Assembly (NCBI GenBank): GCA_035546855.1 | Contig: DASZVY010000029.1 | Span: forward strand, 3,293 to 67,292 | Length of the DNA stretch: 64,000 nt | From: Nitrobacter sp035546855 | Lineage (GTDB): Bacteria > Pseudomonadota > Alphaproteobacteria > Rhizobiales > Xanthobacteraceae | Direction: 5' to 3' | Shown: positions 44,779 through 53,590 of the stretch, in pieces | Layout: each line of letters opens with the position of its first letter | Numbering within the stretch: position 1 is the stretch's first letter | Notes under the pieces: generated by a model | The model's database searches: none | What the model was told of the DNA's origin: nothing | Seen by the model: the letters and a program-made list of their open reading frames with translations, nothing else | Translations under genes and position numbers: made by a program

Positions 44779-46305
44779 GTGACCGGAGTGAAACGGAACA
44801 CGCCCTCCGCCAGCAATGCCGTCGGACCTGACGACTGGCAGCCCCGGCGCGTGCAGGAAACCCAGCTTGCGCAACTCGAAACCTGGCTCACCGCGCCGCC
44901 TCCCGGCGAGTCCACGACCGACGCCGAAATCCGGCGCGCGGTTCTCCTCCATGCGCTCGACCGGGGCGAGCAGGCACAGCAGGCGTTCATCGCCCTCCTG
45001 CGGCGCGAACCGACCAATTTCAGCGCCTTGAACGAGTTCGGCACGTTCCTCGTGAACACCGGGGCGATCGCGGCCGCATGCCGGGTCTACGCCGAGGCGA
45101 TCGCGCATCACCCGGATAACCCGATGGCGCGCATCAACCTCGCCAACCTTCTGCTGCGCGCCAACAGCTATGCGGAGGCCCGCGAGCACTACGAGGCCGC
45201 GCTCCGCCTCGATCCCGAGCACCCGCAGGCGCATCAGGGCCTCGGCGCCGTCTTCGCCGACCTCGGCGACCGCGAGACGGCGCGGGCACATTTCAGCCGC
45301 GGCTTTCGCGGACACGCCATTTCGACGCAACCCTATCGCGGCAGCCAAGCGCCGATTGCGCTGCTGGAACTGGTCTCGTCGGGCGGCGGCAACATTCCGA
45401 CCTCGGCTTTCCTCGACGACCGCGTCTTCCTGACGTCGGTGATCGTCGCGGACTATCTCGATCCGGCGTCGCCGCTGCCACCGCATCACCTGATCTTCAA
45501 CGCGATCGGCGACGCGGATCTGTGCCAGCCTGCGCTCGCGGCCGCGGTCAAACTCGCCGCAGCCACGCCCGTGCCCGTCATCAACGACCCGCGCGCGGTC
45601 ATGAAGACCGGCCGCATCGACAATGCGCGGCGTCTCAGCGGCATCCCCGGCGTGGTGACTGCGCGCACGACGGCAATCGCGCGTGCCGCCCTCATGGGGC
45701 CCGATGCCGCGGCGATCCTCGTCCGCCATGGCCTGCACTGTCCCTTGCTGCTGCGGTCGCCCGGCTTCCACACCGGCCGCAATTTCATTCGCGTCGACAC
45801 CGTCGCCGACATGGCAACCGCAGCCCAAAACCTTCCCGGCGATGAATTGCTCGCGATCGAATATCTCGACGCGCGTGGCGCAGACGGCAGCGCGCGCAAA
45901 TATCGCGTGATGATGATCGATGGCCAAATCCATCCGCTGCATCTGGCGATCTCGCGTGACTGGAAGGTGCACTACTTCACCTCGGACATGGCCGCGCGCC
46001 CGGATCACCGCGCGGAGGAGGCGGCGTTCCTCGCCAACATGCGCGCTGCGCTCGGCGCGCGGGCCGTGACGGCGCTCGAAGGCATCCGCGATGCCCTCGG
46101 GCTGGACTATTGCGGCGTCGATTTCGGCCTCGATCGCAACGGCGACGTGCTGCTGTTCGAGGCCAACGCCACGATGGTGATCGCCAGCCCGGACTCCGAT
46201 CCGCGCTGGGACTACCGGCGCGTGGCCATCGACCGCATTCTCGAGGCCGTGACTGGCATGATTCGGCGCCGGGCTGCCGGACCAATGCTCAGCCGGCCAG
46301 CGTGA
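44779..46305 (+). CDS. TPR-repeat protein fused to an ATP-grasp domain, product unknown
   Basis: A 508-residue two-part protein. Residues ~60-185 form tetratricopeptide repeats (NFSALNEFGTFLVNTGAIAAA, ARINLANLLLRANSYAEAREHYEAALRLDPEH, QGLGAVFADLGDRETARAHF in parts). Residues ~210-500 resemble an ATP-grasp ligase: ARKYRVMMIDGQIHPLHLA (in parts, ~375), LDYCGVDFGLD (~445) and LLFEANATMV with the metal-binding E-x-N (~460). ATP-grasp enzymes join a carboxylate to an amine, thiol or other nucleophile. The GTG start (44779) follows no clear ribosome site. It lies after the ABC permeases and its 3' end overlaps the convergent Tat protein gene by 17 bases. No partner gene indicates the product. Confidence 0.8.
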   Translation: MTGVKRNTPSASNAVGPDDWQPRRVQETQLAQLETWLTAPPPGESTTDAEIRRAVLLHALDRGEQAQQAFIALLRREPTNFSALNEFGTFLVNTGAIAAACRVYAEAIAHHPDNPMARINLANLLLRANSYAEAREHYEAALRLDPEHPQAHQGLGAVFADLGDRETARAHFSRGFRGHAISTQPYRGSQAPIALLELVSSGGGNIPTSAFLDDRVFLTSVIVADYLDPASPLPPHHLIFNAIGDADLCQPALAAAVKLAAATPVPVINDPRAVMKTGRIDNARRLSGIPGVVTARTTAIARAALMGPDAAAILVRHGLHCPLLLRSPGFHTGRNFIRVDTVADMATAAQNLPGDELLAIEYLDARGADGSARKYRVMMIDGQIHPLHLAISRDWKVHYFTSDMAARPDHRAEEAAFLANMRAALGARAVTALEGIRDALGLDYCGVDFGLDRNGDVLLFEANATMVIASPDSDPRWDYRRVAIDRILEAVTGMIRRRAAGPMLSRPA

Positions 46306-47350
46306 ACTGCAGCACCAGTGTCCGCTGGATCAGCGAAAAATTATCGTCGGACACCAGCGTCAGAACGGTGTTGCCATCGGCGTCCACAAAGGCGTCCAGC
46401 CCTTCAAAATTGTCGATCTCCTGGCCGAGGTCGGCGGTAAAGATCGCGGGACCATCGACCAGCGCACCCGGCGCGACCGATGCGATCGCGATCCGCCGGA
46501 TGCGAATGCCGACACCGTGCGTCAGCGAAAACTTCCGCTCAAGCACCAGCAGGTCGCCGGACGGCAGCAGGCAGGTGTCGCTGATATCGAAATCGTCGGT
46601 GCGCCGGATCGCGAATTGGCCCGGCGCAGGTCCGCCGATCAGGAACGCCATGATGTTGCGGTTGACGTCGAGGCCGCGTTCCGAGATCGCGATCAGCGTG
46701 CCGCCGAGCGGTTGGCCGCGCGGCACGAACACGAGGGATTCCAGCCCCCGGTTGTACGGCAGCTTGTGCACGGCGGGCGGCACCGGAACGGATTCGCCGC
46801 GCGCGCGCAAAAACCCCCTGCCGAAGTCGAACCGCAGGATTCTGTTCACGCGCTCGAGACCGACATAAACCAGCGATTCATCAATCGCCATCGACTCGCT
46901 GTCGAACCAGCCGCGCGCGGTGATCGGCCGCCCGTCAGGCCCGAGCATCGGCGCGGCCTCGACGTCGGCGAGCCCGGTCATTTCCTGCGACTTGTAGACG
47001 ATGCGGCCGGTGAACCATGTGCCCTTGTCGCTCGCCGAGATGAACCGTTGGCCCTTCGGATCGAGTCGCAGGCTCGACAGTCCTCCGAAGCCGCGAAACG
47101 GCGAGGTCAGGATCAGGCCGCTGCGGAATTGCAGCGCGCCGAAGCGGGTGCGGGAGCGGTCGCGCAGATCGAAGGAGGCGATCGGCCGCGCGTTGACGGT
47201 GATCGACACCGGCGCGGGAGGCGCGAGGTCGTCGGGCGGCGGCTGCTTCGGCGGGTGCGTTGCGACTTGCGCGCGGGCCGTAGCGGGAAGCGACAAAAGA
47301 CCGGCCGCGGTCAACATCAGGAGGCGGCGGCGATCGATCGACGGAACCAT
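46289..47350 (-). CDS. Tat-exported esterase-like/phytase-fold protein (PF13449)
   Basis: A 353-residue protein. The N-terminus SIDRRRLLMLTAAGLLSLPATARAQ (in parts: DRRRLLML, LPATARAQ) is a twin-arginine signal peptide. The mature part has beta-propeller-like strands: FGGLSSLRLDPKGQRFISASDKGTWF (in parts), DSESMAIDESLVYVGLE (~145) and ISDTCLLPSGDLLVLERKF (in parts, ~258), the pattern of the esterase-like phytase family. It should be a folded periplasmic enzyme of unknown substrate. The start ATG 47350 directly precedes the signal; it converges on the TPR-ATP-grasp gene. Confidence 0.85.
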   Translation of the reverse strand: MVPSIDRRRLLMLTAAGLLSLPATARAQVATHPPKQPPPDDLAPPAPVSITVNARPIASFDLRDRSRTRFGALQFRSGLILTSPFRGFGGLSSLRLDPKGQRFISASDKGTWFTGRIVYKSQEMTGLADVEAAPMLGPDGRPITARGWFDSESMAIDESLVYVGLERVNRILRFDFGRGFLRARGESVPVPPAVHKLPYNRGLESLVFVPRGQPLGGTLIAISERGLDVNRNIMAFLIGGPAPGQFAIRRTDDFDISDTCLLPSGDLLVLERKFSLTHGVGIRIRRIAIASVAPGALVDGPAIFTADLGQEIDNFEGLDAFVDADGNTVLTLVSDDNFSLIQRTLVLQFTLAG

Positions 47351-47510
47351 CAGCGGAAAGGACCATCTGTCGGCGACGTGTCCCGGATGCAGTGCGGCAT
47401 TCTTATGCCGCGCTGCTGAGCCGGGACCGCCACAAAGGGCCGTCTGTGTAACGGACCCGGCTCAGCGATGCAACGCTGCACCGCGTCCGGGACACGACCG
47501 CAACCGATCC

Positions 47511-49415
47511 CTACGAATGCAGCCTGCGCGGCCGGCGCACCGGCGCGGCTGGGGCATTCTGGGTCTCGCTGAACAACTCGGCGAGCTTTTCAGTGATGGC
47601 GCCGCCGAGTTCTTCCGCATCCACAATCGTCACCGCGCGGCGATAATAGCGCGTGACGTCGTGACCGATGCCGATCGCGATCAGTTCCACCGGCGAACGG
47701 GTTTCGATCTCCTCGATGATCCAGCGCAGGTGCCGCTCGAGATAGTTGCCGGGGTTGACCGACAGCGTGGAATCGTCGACCGGCGCGCCGTCCGAAATCA
47801 TCATCAGGATCTTGCGCTGCTCGGTGCGCGCCAGCAGCCGCTTGTGCGCCCAATCCAGCGCCTCGCCGTCGATGTTCTCCTTGAGCAGGCCCTCCCGCAT
47901 CATCAGGCCGAGATTTTTTCGCGCACGGCGCCATGGCGCATCCGCCGACTTGTAGATGATGTGGCGCAGGTCGTTGAGGCGGCCCGGATTGAGCGGCTTG
48001 CCGGCGGCGAGCCACGCCTCGCGCGACTGCCCGCCCTTCCAGGCGCGCGTCGTGAAGCCGAGGATTTCCACCTTGACGCCGCAACGCTCCAGCGTGCGCG
48101 CCAGAATGTCGGCGCAGGTCGCGGCCACCGTGATCGGCCGCCCGCGCATCGAGCCGGAGTTGTCGAGCAGCAGCGTCACCACCGTGTCGCGGAAGGTCGC
48201 CTCCTTCTCGTGCTTGAACGACAGTGGCTGATAGGGGTCGATGACGATGCGCGACAGCCGCGCCGGATCGAGGATGCCCTCCTCGAGGTCGAACTCCCAC
48301 GCCCGATTCTGCTGCGCCATCAGGCGGCGCTGCAGGCGATTGGCGAGCCGCGCCACGACCCCCTGCAGGTGCGCGAGCTGCTTGTCGAGATAGCCGCGCA
48401 GCCGCTCCAGCTCGTCGTGATCGCACAGATCCTCCGCCGCGATGATCTCGTCGAACTTCGGCGCGAAGGCATGATATTCCGGCCCGCGCGGCTCGTTGAT
48501 GCCCTTGCTGTTGGGCCGCGTCGCTTCGCCCGGCGTCTCGTCGTCGCCGAGCTCGCCGTCGTCGAAGGTGTCGCTGGCGGACGCCTGCGCGCTTTCCATC
48601 GCGCTGTCCGACATCTCGTCGGCGGTCTGCTGCGCCTGATCGGCGCTCATCTCTTCGGCGGCATCGCCTTCGGGCGACCCTTCGGCTCCGGACTGATCGT
48701 TCTCACCCTCGCGGCTGTCGTCCTGGTTCTCGTCCTCCTCGGCCTCCGCGTTGGTATCATCGCCGAGTTCGAGTGCGTCCAGCAGATCGTGAACGGCATC
48801 GCCGAACCTCACCTGATCCTCGGTCAGGCTGTCGAGCCGGTCGAGCCGCGCCCCGATCTTGTCCTCAAGGAACGGCCGCCACAGGTCGACCATCTTGCGC
48901 GCGGCCGCCGGCGGCGCGAGGCCGGTCAGGCGCTCGCGCACCATCATCGCCAGCGCATCGGCCAGCGGCGCATCGGCGCGATCGGTGATCTCGTCGTACT
49001 TGCCGCGATGGAAGTGGTCGTCGAGCATCGCCGTGAGATTTTTCGCGACGCCCGCCATGCGGCGCGCGCCGATCGCCTCGACGCGGGCCTGCTCCATCGC
49101 CTCGAAAACCCCGCGCGCCTGCGGATTGCCCGGCATCAGCTTGCGATGCACTTTCGGATCGTGACAGGCGATCTTCAGCGCGATCGAATCGGCGTGTCCA
49201 CGCACGATCGCGGCGTCGCGCTTGCTCATCTTCCGCGCCGGTTCCGGCAACCGCGCCTTGCCGGGCGATAACCCCGGCCGTTCGGCGGCAAAGCTCACTT
49301 CAAGCTCAGGGGCCTTGGCAATCGCACGCAGGCACGATGTCACCGCCCGCTTGAAGGGCTCGGTCGGCGCTTCCTTCGGTCCGGAACGGAACTTGTTGCT
49401 GGGTGGTGTGCTCAT
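47511..49415 (-). CDS. cobT: Cobaltochelatase subunit CobT (VWA subunit)
   Basis: A 634-residue CobT. The N-terminal half (FKRAVTSCLRAIAKAPELEVSF, in parts) is followed by a long acidic linker (~205-300; EAEEDENQDD, QSGAEGSPEGDAAEE) and a C-terminal VWA domain with LLLDNSGSMRGRPI (~418). Together with the AAA+ subunit CobS it drives ATP-dependent insertion of cobalt into hydrogenobyrinic acid a,c-diamide by CobN in aerobic cobalamin synthesis. The CobS gene lies upstream on the same strand, 218 bases away with a palindromic repeat between. Confidence 0.95.
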   Translation of the reverse strand: MSTPPSNKFRSGPKEAPTEPFKRAVTSCLRAIAKAPELEVSFAAERPGLSPGKARLPEPARKMSKRDAAIVRGHADSIALKIACHDPKVHRKLMPGNPQARGVFEAMEQARVEAIGARRMAGVAKNLTAMLDDHFHRGKYDEITDRADAPLADALAMMVRERLTGLAPPAAARKMVDLWRPFLEDKIGARLDRLDSLTEDQVRFGDAVHDLLDALELGDDTNAEAEEDENQDDSREGENDQSGAEGSPEGDAAEEMSADQAQQTADEMSDSAMESAQASASDTFDDGELGDDETPGEATRPNSKGINEPRGPEYHAFAPKFDEIIAAEDLCDHDELERLRGYLDKQLAHLQGVVARLANRLQRRLMAQQNRAWEFDLEEGILDPARLSRIVIDPYQPLSFKHEKEATFRDTVVTLLLDNSGSMRGRPITVAATCADILARTLERCGVKVEILGFTTRAWKGGQSREAWLAAGKPLNPGRLNDLRHIIYKSADAPWRRARKNLGLMMREGLLKENIDGEALDWAHKRLLARTEQRKILMMISDGAPVDDSTLSVNPGNYLERHLRWIIEEIETRSPVELIAIGIGHDVTRYYRRAVTIVDAEELGGAITEKLAELFSETQNAPAAPVRRPRRLHS

Positions 49416-49448
49416 CGCGGTCTCGACCTCGAAGCATCTTTCTTATTC

Positions 49449-49579
49449 CTCCCCCTTGTGGGGAGGGTGGCGCATTGAGAGCGAAGCGAACAATGCGTCG
49501 GGTGGGGAACCATTATCGCCGCAGCAAAGACCCCACCCGGTCTCCGCTTCGCTCGACCGACCCTCCCCGCAGGGGGAGG
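49449..49579. repeat. Long palindromic repeat between cobS and cobT
   Basis: CCTCCCCCTTGTGGGGAGGGT at the left and ACCCTCCCCGCAGGGGGAGG at the right are nearly complementary (quoted arms are about 20 bases), about 90 bases apart. The core contains GAGCGAAGCGAAC and TCCGCTTCGCTCGACC, themselves complementary. It separates two genes that must be expressed together. Confidence 0.75.
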
Positions 49580-49633
49580 GATACCTTGAGATCCTCGTTC
49601 AATTCATTTCCCGCAAGGGGAGAGGTGAAAGGA

Positions 49634-50632
49634 TCAGCTCAGCGCCACGTTGACCGCCGATTCCGGCAGTTCGGCGTTGAAGCAGCGCTGATAGAACTCG
49701 GCGACCAGCGGCCGCTCGAGTTCGTCGCACTTGTTGAGGAAGGTCACGCGGAAGGCGAAGCCGAGGTCGCCGAAAATCTCCGCATTCTCCGCCCAGGTGA
49801 TGACCGTGCGCGGGCTCATCACCGTGGAGAGATCGCCGTTCGCGAAGGCGTTGCGCGTCAGGTCGGCGAGCCGCACCATCTTGCCGACGGTGTCGCGGCC
49901 TTCAGCCGTCCGGTAATGCTTGGCCTTCGCGAGCACGATGTCGACTTCGTTGTCGTGCGGCAGATAGTTCAGCGTGGTGACAATGTTCCAGCGGTCCATC
50001 TGCGCCTGGTTGATCTGCTGGGTGCCGTGATAGAGGCCCGAGGTGTCCCCGAGGCCGATGGTGTTGGCGGTCGAGAACAGGCGGAACGCCGGATGCGGCT
50101 TGATGACCCGGCTCTGGTCGAGCAGCGTCAGGCGGCCCGAGGATTCCAGCACGCGCTGGATCACGAACATCACGTCGGGGCGGCCGGCGTCGTATTCATC
50201 GAAGCACAACGCCACGTTGTTCTGGTAGGCCCAGGGCAGGATGCCGTCGCGGAACTCGGTGATCTGCTTGCCGTCCTTGACCACGATCGCATCCTTGCCG
50301 ACGAGGTCGATGCGGCTGATGTGGCTGTCGAGGTTGACGCGCACGCACGGCCAGTTCAGCCGCGCGGCGACTTGCTCGATGTGGGTCGATTTGCCGGTGC
50401 CGTGATAGCCGGTGACCATGACGCGGCGGTTCCTGGCAAACCCGGCGAGAATCGCCAGCGTGGTCGCCCGGTCGAAACGATAGTCCGGATCGACGTCGGG
50501 CACGTGCGGATCGGTCTCGGAATAGGCGGGCACTTCGAGGTCGCTCTCGATGCCGAATACCTGCCGCACCGACACTTTCATGTCCGGCATACGCGTCGGG
50601 GCTTCGGCTTTGGTCGTGGCGGCGGTCGTCAT
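49634..50632 (-). CDS. cobS: Cobaltochelatase subunit CobS (AAA+ subunit)
   Basis: A 332-residue AAA+ ATPase. Walker A is GYHGTGKST (~79), Walker B region ALCFDEYDAGRPDVMF (~140) and sensor LFSTANTIGLGDTSGLY (in parts, ~183). MKVSVRQVFGIESDLEVPAYSE (in parts) is the CobS N-terminus. ATG 50632 follows GGGAGG and gives the normal length; the frame is open 37 codons further without support. It works with CobT and CobN as the aerobic cobalt chelatase. cobN is not in the window, and I saw no cobalamin riboswitch upstream. Confidence 0.95.
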   Translation of the reverse strand: MTTAATTKAEAPTRMPDMKVSVRQVFGIESDLEVPAYSETDPHVPDVDPDYRFDRATTLAILAGFARNRRVMVTGYHGTGKSTHIEQVAARLNWPCVRVNLDSHISRIDLVGKDAIVVKDGKQITEFRDGILPWAYQNNVALCFDEYDAGRPDVMFVIQRVLESSGRLTLLDQSRVIKPHPAFRLFSTANTIGLGDTSGLYHGTQQINQAQMDRWNIVTTLNYLPHDNEVDIVLAKAKHYRTAEGRDTVGKMVRLADLTRNAFANGDLSTVMSPRTVITWAENAEIFGDLGFAFRVTFLNKCDELERPLVAEFYQRCFNAELPESAVNVALS

Positions 50633-50921
50633 CAATCCTCCCAGGCTCGGGGCGCTCCCGAAACCAGAACTGCGAATGCTGCTGATGGGGTGCTCGGCGA
50701 AACCTACCAGAGAGCGGCGGTTGGCAGAAGCCCACCCCGGCATGAAAGTTCCATTGGAATTTCATTGAGATAAGTGCTTGCTGCGGTTTTTGGAAGGCTG
50801 CCCTGCGAATCGGGGCCGGCTTCCGCGAAATTTGATACGGCCGGGCAGATCGGCTCGGTTACATCGAACCCGGGACGTCTGGCGGCGTTGACTGCCGGCC
50901 CGGTCCGAAGAAAGGAAATTC

Positions 50922-51566
50922 GTGCCGTCCTTTGTCGAGCATCTGACCGGCCTTGTCGCCCACCACGCCGACTTGGCTTACTTGGCGGTCTTTCTCGCGG
51001 CGCTGCTCGAAGCTGTTCCGGTCGTCGGCTCGGTCGTTCCGGGATCGACCATCATCCTGGCGCTGAGCGCTCTGATCGGCGCCCGCCAACTGCATCTCAT
51101 CCCTTTTCTCGGCGCCGCGATTTGCGGCGCCATCGCCGGTGACGGCGCCGCATTCTGGATCGGGCATCGCAGGCAACGTGAAATCCTGAATGCGTGGCCG
51201 ATGTCGCGGTACCCCGGCCTGATCGCGCAGAGCGAGGCTTTTTTCCATCGCTACGGCACGCTTGCGGTGTTCTTCGCCCGATTCGTGGCGCCGGTCCGCG
51301 CCTTCGTGCCGCTGACCGCCGGCGCGCTCGACATGGCGCCGCGCCGCTTCTACACCATCAACATCACGGCGATCGTGCTCTGGGCCTGCAGCCACACCCT
51401 GCCTGGCGTGCTCGCGGTGTCGGTGTTCGAGCGCTACCGCCCGCTGATCCGCCACTACTGGTTTCCGGTGGTCATCGCCGCCGGCCTGATCGCCGGCATC
51501 GCTTTCTGGGCCATTCGCCGCTGCCGCGGGATCAATCGGCCGGTCAAGCCGCAGCGATCGCCGTGA
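50922..51566 (+). CDS. DedA-family inner-membrane protein
   Basis: A 214-residue membrane protein starting at GTG 50922 after AAGGA. It has four to five hydrophobic segments and the family motifs VVPGSTIILALSALIG (~38), GDGAAFWIGH (~73) and FFARFVAPVRAFVPLTAG (in parts, ~117) with the conserved F-x-R-x-x-P-x-x-R pattern. DedA/VTT proteins scramble or flip undecaprenyl phosphate or phospholipids and support envelope integrity. It is divergent from cobS and converges on the J-domain gene with six bases between stops. Confidence 0.92.
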   Translation: MPSFVEHLTGLVAHHADLAYLAVFLAALLEAVPVVGSVVPGSTIILALSALIGARQLHLIPFLGAAICGAIAGDGAAFWIGHRRQREILNAWPMSRYPGLIAQSEAFFHRYGTLAVFFARFVAPVRAFVPLTAGALDMAPRRFYTINITAIVLWACSHTLPGVLAVSVFERYRPLIRHYWFPVVIAAGLIAGIAFWAIRRCRGINRPVKPQRSP

Positions 51567-51572
51567 CGCGGC

Positions 51573-52223
51573 TCAGGCGCCGCGCACCACGGTCTTGAGG
51601 TAGTTGTACGCCTTGATGATCTCGATCAGGCGGTCTTCCGTCGAACGGTCGCCGCCATTGGCGTCGGGATGATGCTGCTTGACCAGCAGCTTGTAACGCG
51701 CCTTCACGGTCTCGAGCGTGGCGTCGGCGTCGAGCCCCATCACCTGCAGCGCCTTGCGCTCGGCGTTGAAGATTTTGCGGGTTTCAGGCTTGGCCTGCGA
51801 TCCCGCGCCGGGGCCAGGGCGCCAGCGGCCCCGCCCGTTCAGTTCGCTAAACACGCTGAAGGGATCGATAGCGCCCTCAAGATCGACCTCGCCGGTCTTG
51901 CCTTTGCCCTTGGCACCGTTGGCGCCCATCTTCCAGGTCGGGCGATGGCCAGTCAGCGCATCCTTCTGATAGCGCGCCACCGCATCCGCATTCATGCCCT
52001 GGAAGAAATTGTAGGACTGGTTGTATTCCCGCACGTGGTTCAGGCAGAAGTGAAAATACTCGCGCTCGTTGCCGCGGCCTTTCGGCGCACGGTGCGATCC
52101 ACGGTTCTCGCAGCCCGGCCATTCGCATGTGACCGCTTCCTCGCGCACGCGTGGCTGCTTCGCCGCGGCCTTGTTGGGCTTGATGCGAATGCTGTCGAAA
52201 AACTTGGATGAATCGATGGGCAT
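51573..52223 (-). CDS. J-domain protein with N-terminal Cys/His cluster
   Basis: A 216-residue protein. The J domain is at the C-terminus (~152-214) and has HPD within KQHHPDANGG (~189), so it should stimulate an Hsp70. Residues 33-63 hold CEWPGC and FHFCLNH (C-x4-C and C-x2-H), a possible zinc site. The middle (GKGKTGEVDLEGAIDP) is a linker. ATG 52223 (MPIDSSKFFDSIRI) gives the start seen in relatives of this group; an ATG 45 bases upstream is an alternative, and neither has a clear ribosome site. It is divergent from the BolA gene. Confidence 0.88.
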   Translation of the reverse strand: MPIDSSKFFDSIRIKPNKAAAKQPRVREEAVTCEWPGCENRGSHRAPKGRGNEREYFHFCLNHVREYNQSYNFFQGMNADAVARYQKDALTGHRPTWKMGANGAKGKGKTGEVDLEGAIDPFSVFSELNGRGRWRPGPGAGSQAKPETRKIFNAERKALQVMGLDADATLETVKARYKLLVKQHHPDANGGDRSTEDRLIEIIKAYNYLKTVVRGA

Positions 52224-52333
52224 GACAGTCTTTGACACCGCAACGTCGAACGCTTCAAGTCTTGACATCGCTTTTGTTGCGCCGGTTCACGCGCCATTGA
52301 CGAGCGCGGCGGTTGAACGCTATCCCGCTCGCC

Positions 52334-52612
52334 ATGAGCATGAAGAATATCATCACAAAGAAGTTGAGCGAAGCTTTCGCGCCGGAAAGCCTCGATGTCG
52401 TGGACGAGTCACATCTTCATGAAGGCCACGCCGGCCACCGTCCGGGCGGCGAGACGCATTTCAGGGTGTATATCGTATCGCAGGCGTTCGAAGGGAAGAG
52501 CCGAATCGAGCGCCATCGCATGATTCATGCCCTGCTCGCCGGGGAACTAGCCGGCGGCGTGCATGCGCTCGCAATCCGCGCGCTGACGCCGGACGAAAGC
52601 CGCGGCGCCTGA
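52334..52612 (+). CDS. bolA: BolA-family protein
   Basis: A 92-residue BolA protein. NIITKKLSEAFAPESLDVVDES (in parts: LSEAFAPESLDVVDES), HFRVYIVSQAFEGKSRIERHRMI (in parts: VSQAFEGKSRIERHR) and the C-terminal ALAIRALTPDE match the family. BolA proteins bind monothiol glutaredoxins through a conserved His and take part in iron-sulfur cluster and iron handling, and some bind DNA. ATG 52334 or 52340 is likely; no ribosome-binding site stands out. It is divergent from the J-domain gene by 110 bases and converges on the AraC gene. Confidence 0.92.
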   Translation: MSMKNIITKKLSEAFAPESLDVVDESHLHEGHAGHRPGGETHFRVYIVSQAFEGKSRIERHRMIHALLAGELAGGVHALAIRALTPDESRGA

Positions 52613-52628
52613 CGCGGCAGGGCCCCGG

Positions 52629-53561
52629 CTACCGCGCCCGGGCCAGCGTGACTGACGGCGGCTCCCCAAACTGCTCCCGGTAGCTCCTGGAAAATTCGCC
52701 GAGGTGCCAGAACCCGTGGGCGAGCGCGCAGGCCTTGACGCTGATGTCGCCCTCACGCAGGCGCTGGCGCACCAGCCAGAGCCGCTTCAATCGCAGATAG
52801 CGATGCAGGCTGGTGCCGCGGTGCTCGCGCACGGCGTTGTGAAGCGTCCGGACCGACACGCCGACCTCGCGCGCGAGTTCGCCGCTGTAGACCGGACTCC
52901 GGAGATTGGCCGCGACCAGATCCTCGATCTTGCGGACGATCTCGAGCGATCGAGCCGTGTGCAGGGACATGTCCGGACGCGGCCGGGCCAGGCTGGCGAA
53001 GGCCTGGTCGATGGCCGTGAGCAGCGATTCCCGGATGCCGTCCGCCACGCCGGGCAGGTTCAGGTCGTCCGGAGAGGCGGAGGCGAATTCCAGCACGTCG
53101 AGCAAGAGCGCGCGCAGCCTTTGCTGGGCGGCGACCTCCATCGCGAAAATCGCGAAGTCGCGGCCGGGGTCGGGCCAGCCGCGATCCCGCACCTCCGGCA
53201 TGAACATCAGCGATGCGAACTGCAGCGCGTCCTTTTCGAGCGCGGTATAGCCGCCGCCCCCGTGCCCGATGGCCAGGAACGTCACCTCGACCTTCCGCCC
53301 GTTCATCACCAGCGGCAGCCGATCATCCATCGCAAAGCCGATCGCGGTGCAGCCCGGGACAAGCTGCCCGTCGAGGATCCGTGGAAATGAACTGACGACA
53401 TTGATGTTGCAGCCCGGAAGACTGAGGATGGCCTGCGTCGAGGAGATCCGCCGGGCCAGGGGCGTGAACTTGATCTGGACCTTCTCGACGGCTTGCCGGA
53501 AATCGTCGATGTCGTCGAAACGAAATATCCGCAGCGCGGACGATGGCAATAGATGGCTCAT
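52629..53561 (-). CDS. AraC-family transcriptional regulator
   Basis: A 310-residue regulator. The C-terminal two helix-turn-helix motifs span ~210-308 (YSGELAREVGVSVRTLHNAVREH in parts; SVKACALAHGFWHLGEFSRSYREQFGEPPS in parts). The N-terminal ~200 residues look like a cupin-type sensor of the AraC-binding-like group. FWHLGEFSRSYREQFGE is the subtype found in regulators of aromatic or amino-alcohol catabolism. The target is unknown. It is divergent from the DUF2336 gene with 275 bases between; a candidate operator lies at 53591-53627. Confidence 0.9.
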   Translation of the reverse strand: MSHLLPSSALRIFRFDDIDDFRQAVEKVQIKFTPLARRISSTQAILSLPGCNINVVSSFPRILDGQLVPGCTAIGFAMDDRLPLVMNGRKVEVTFLAIGHGGGGYTALEKDALQFASLMFMPEVRDRGWPDPGRDFAIFAMEVAAQQRLRALLLDVLEFASASPDDLNLPGVADGIRESLLTAIDQAFASLARPRPDMSLHTARSLEIVRKIEDLVAANLRSPVYSGELAREVGVSVRTLHNAVREHRGTSLHRYLRLKRLWLVRQRLREGDISVKACALAHGFWHLGEFSRSYREQFGEPPSVTLARAR

Positions 53562-53590
53562 GATCTCAATCGATTTTCGTCAATCCACAA

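Noticed and set aside
49634..50921. Cobalamin riboswitch upstream of cobS
   Set aside because: I could not find the B12-box-like conserved bases or a suitable structured leader in the 289-base region before cobS.
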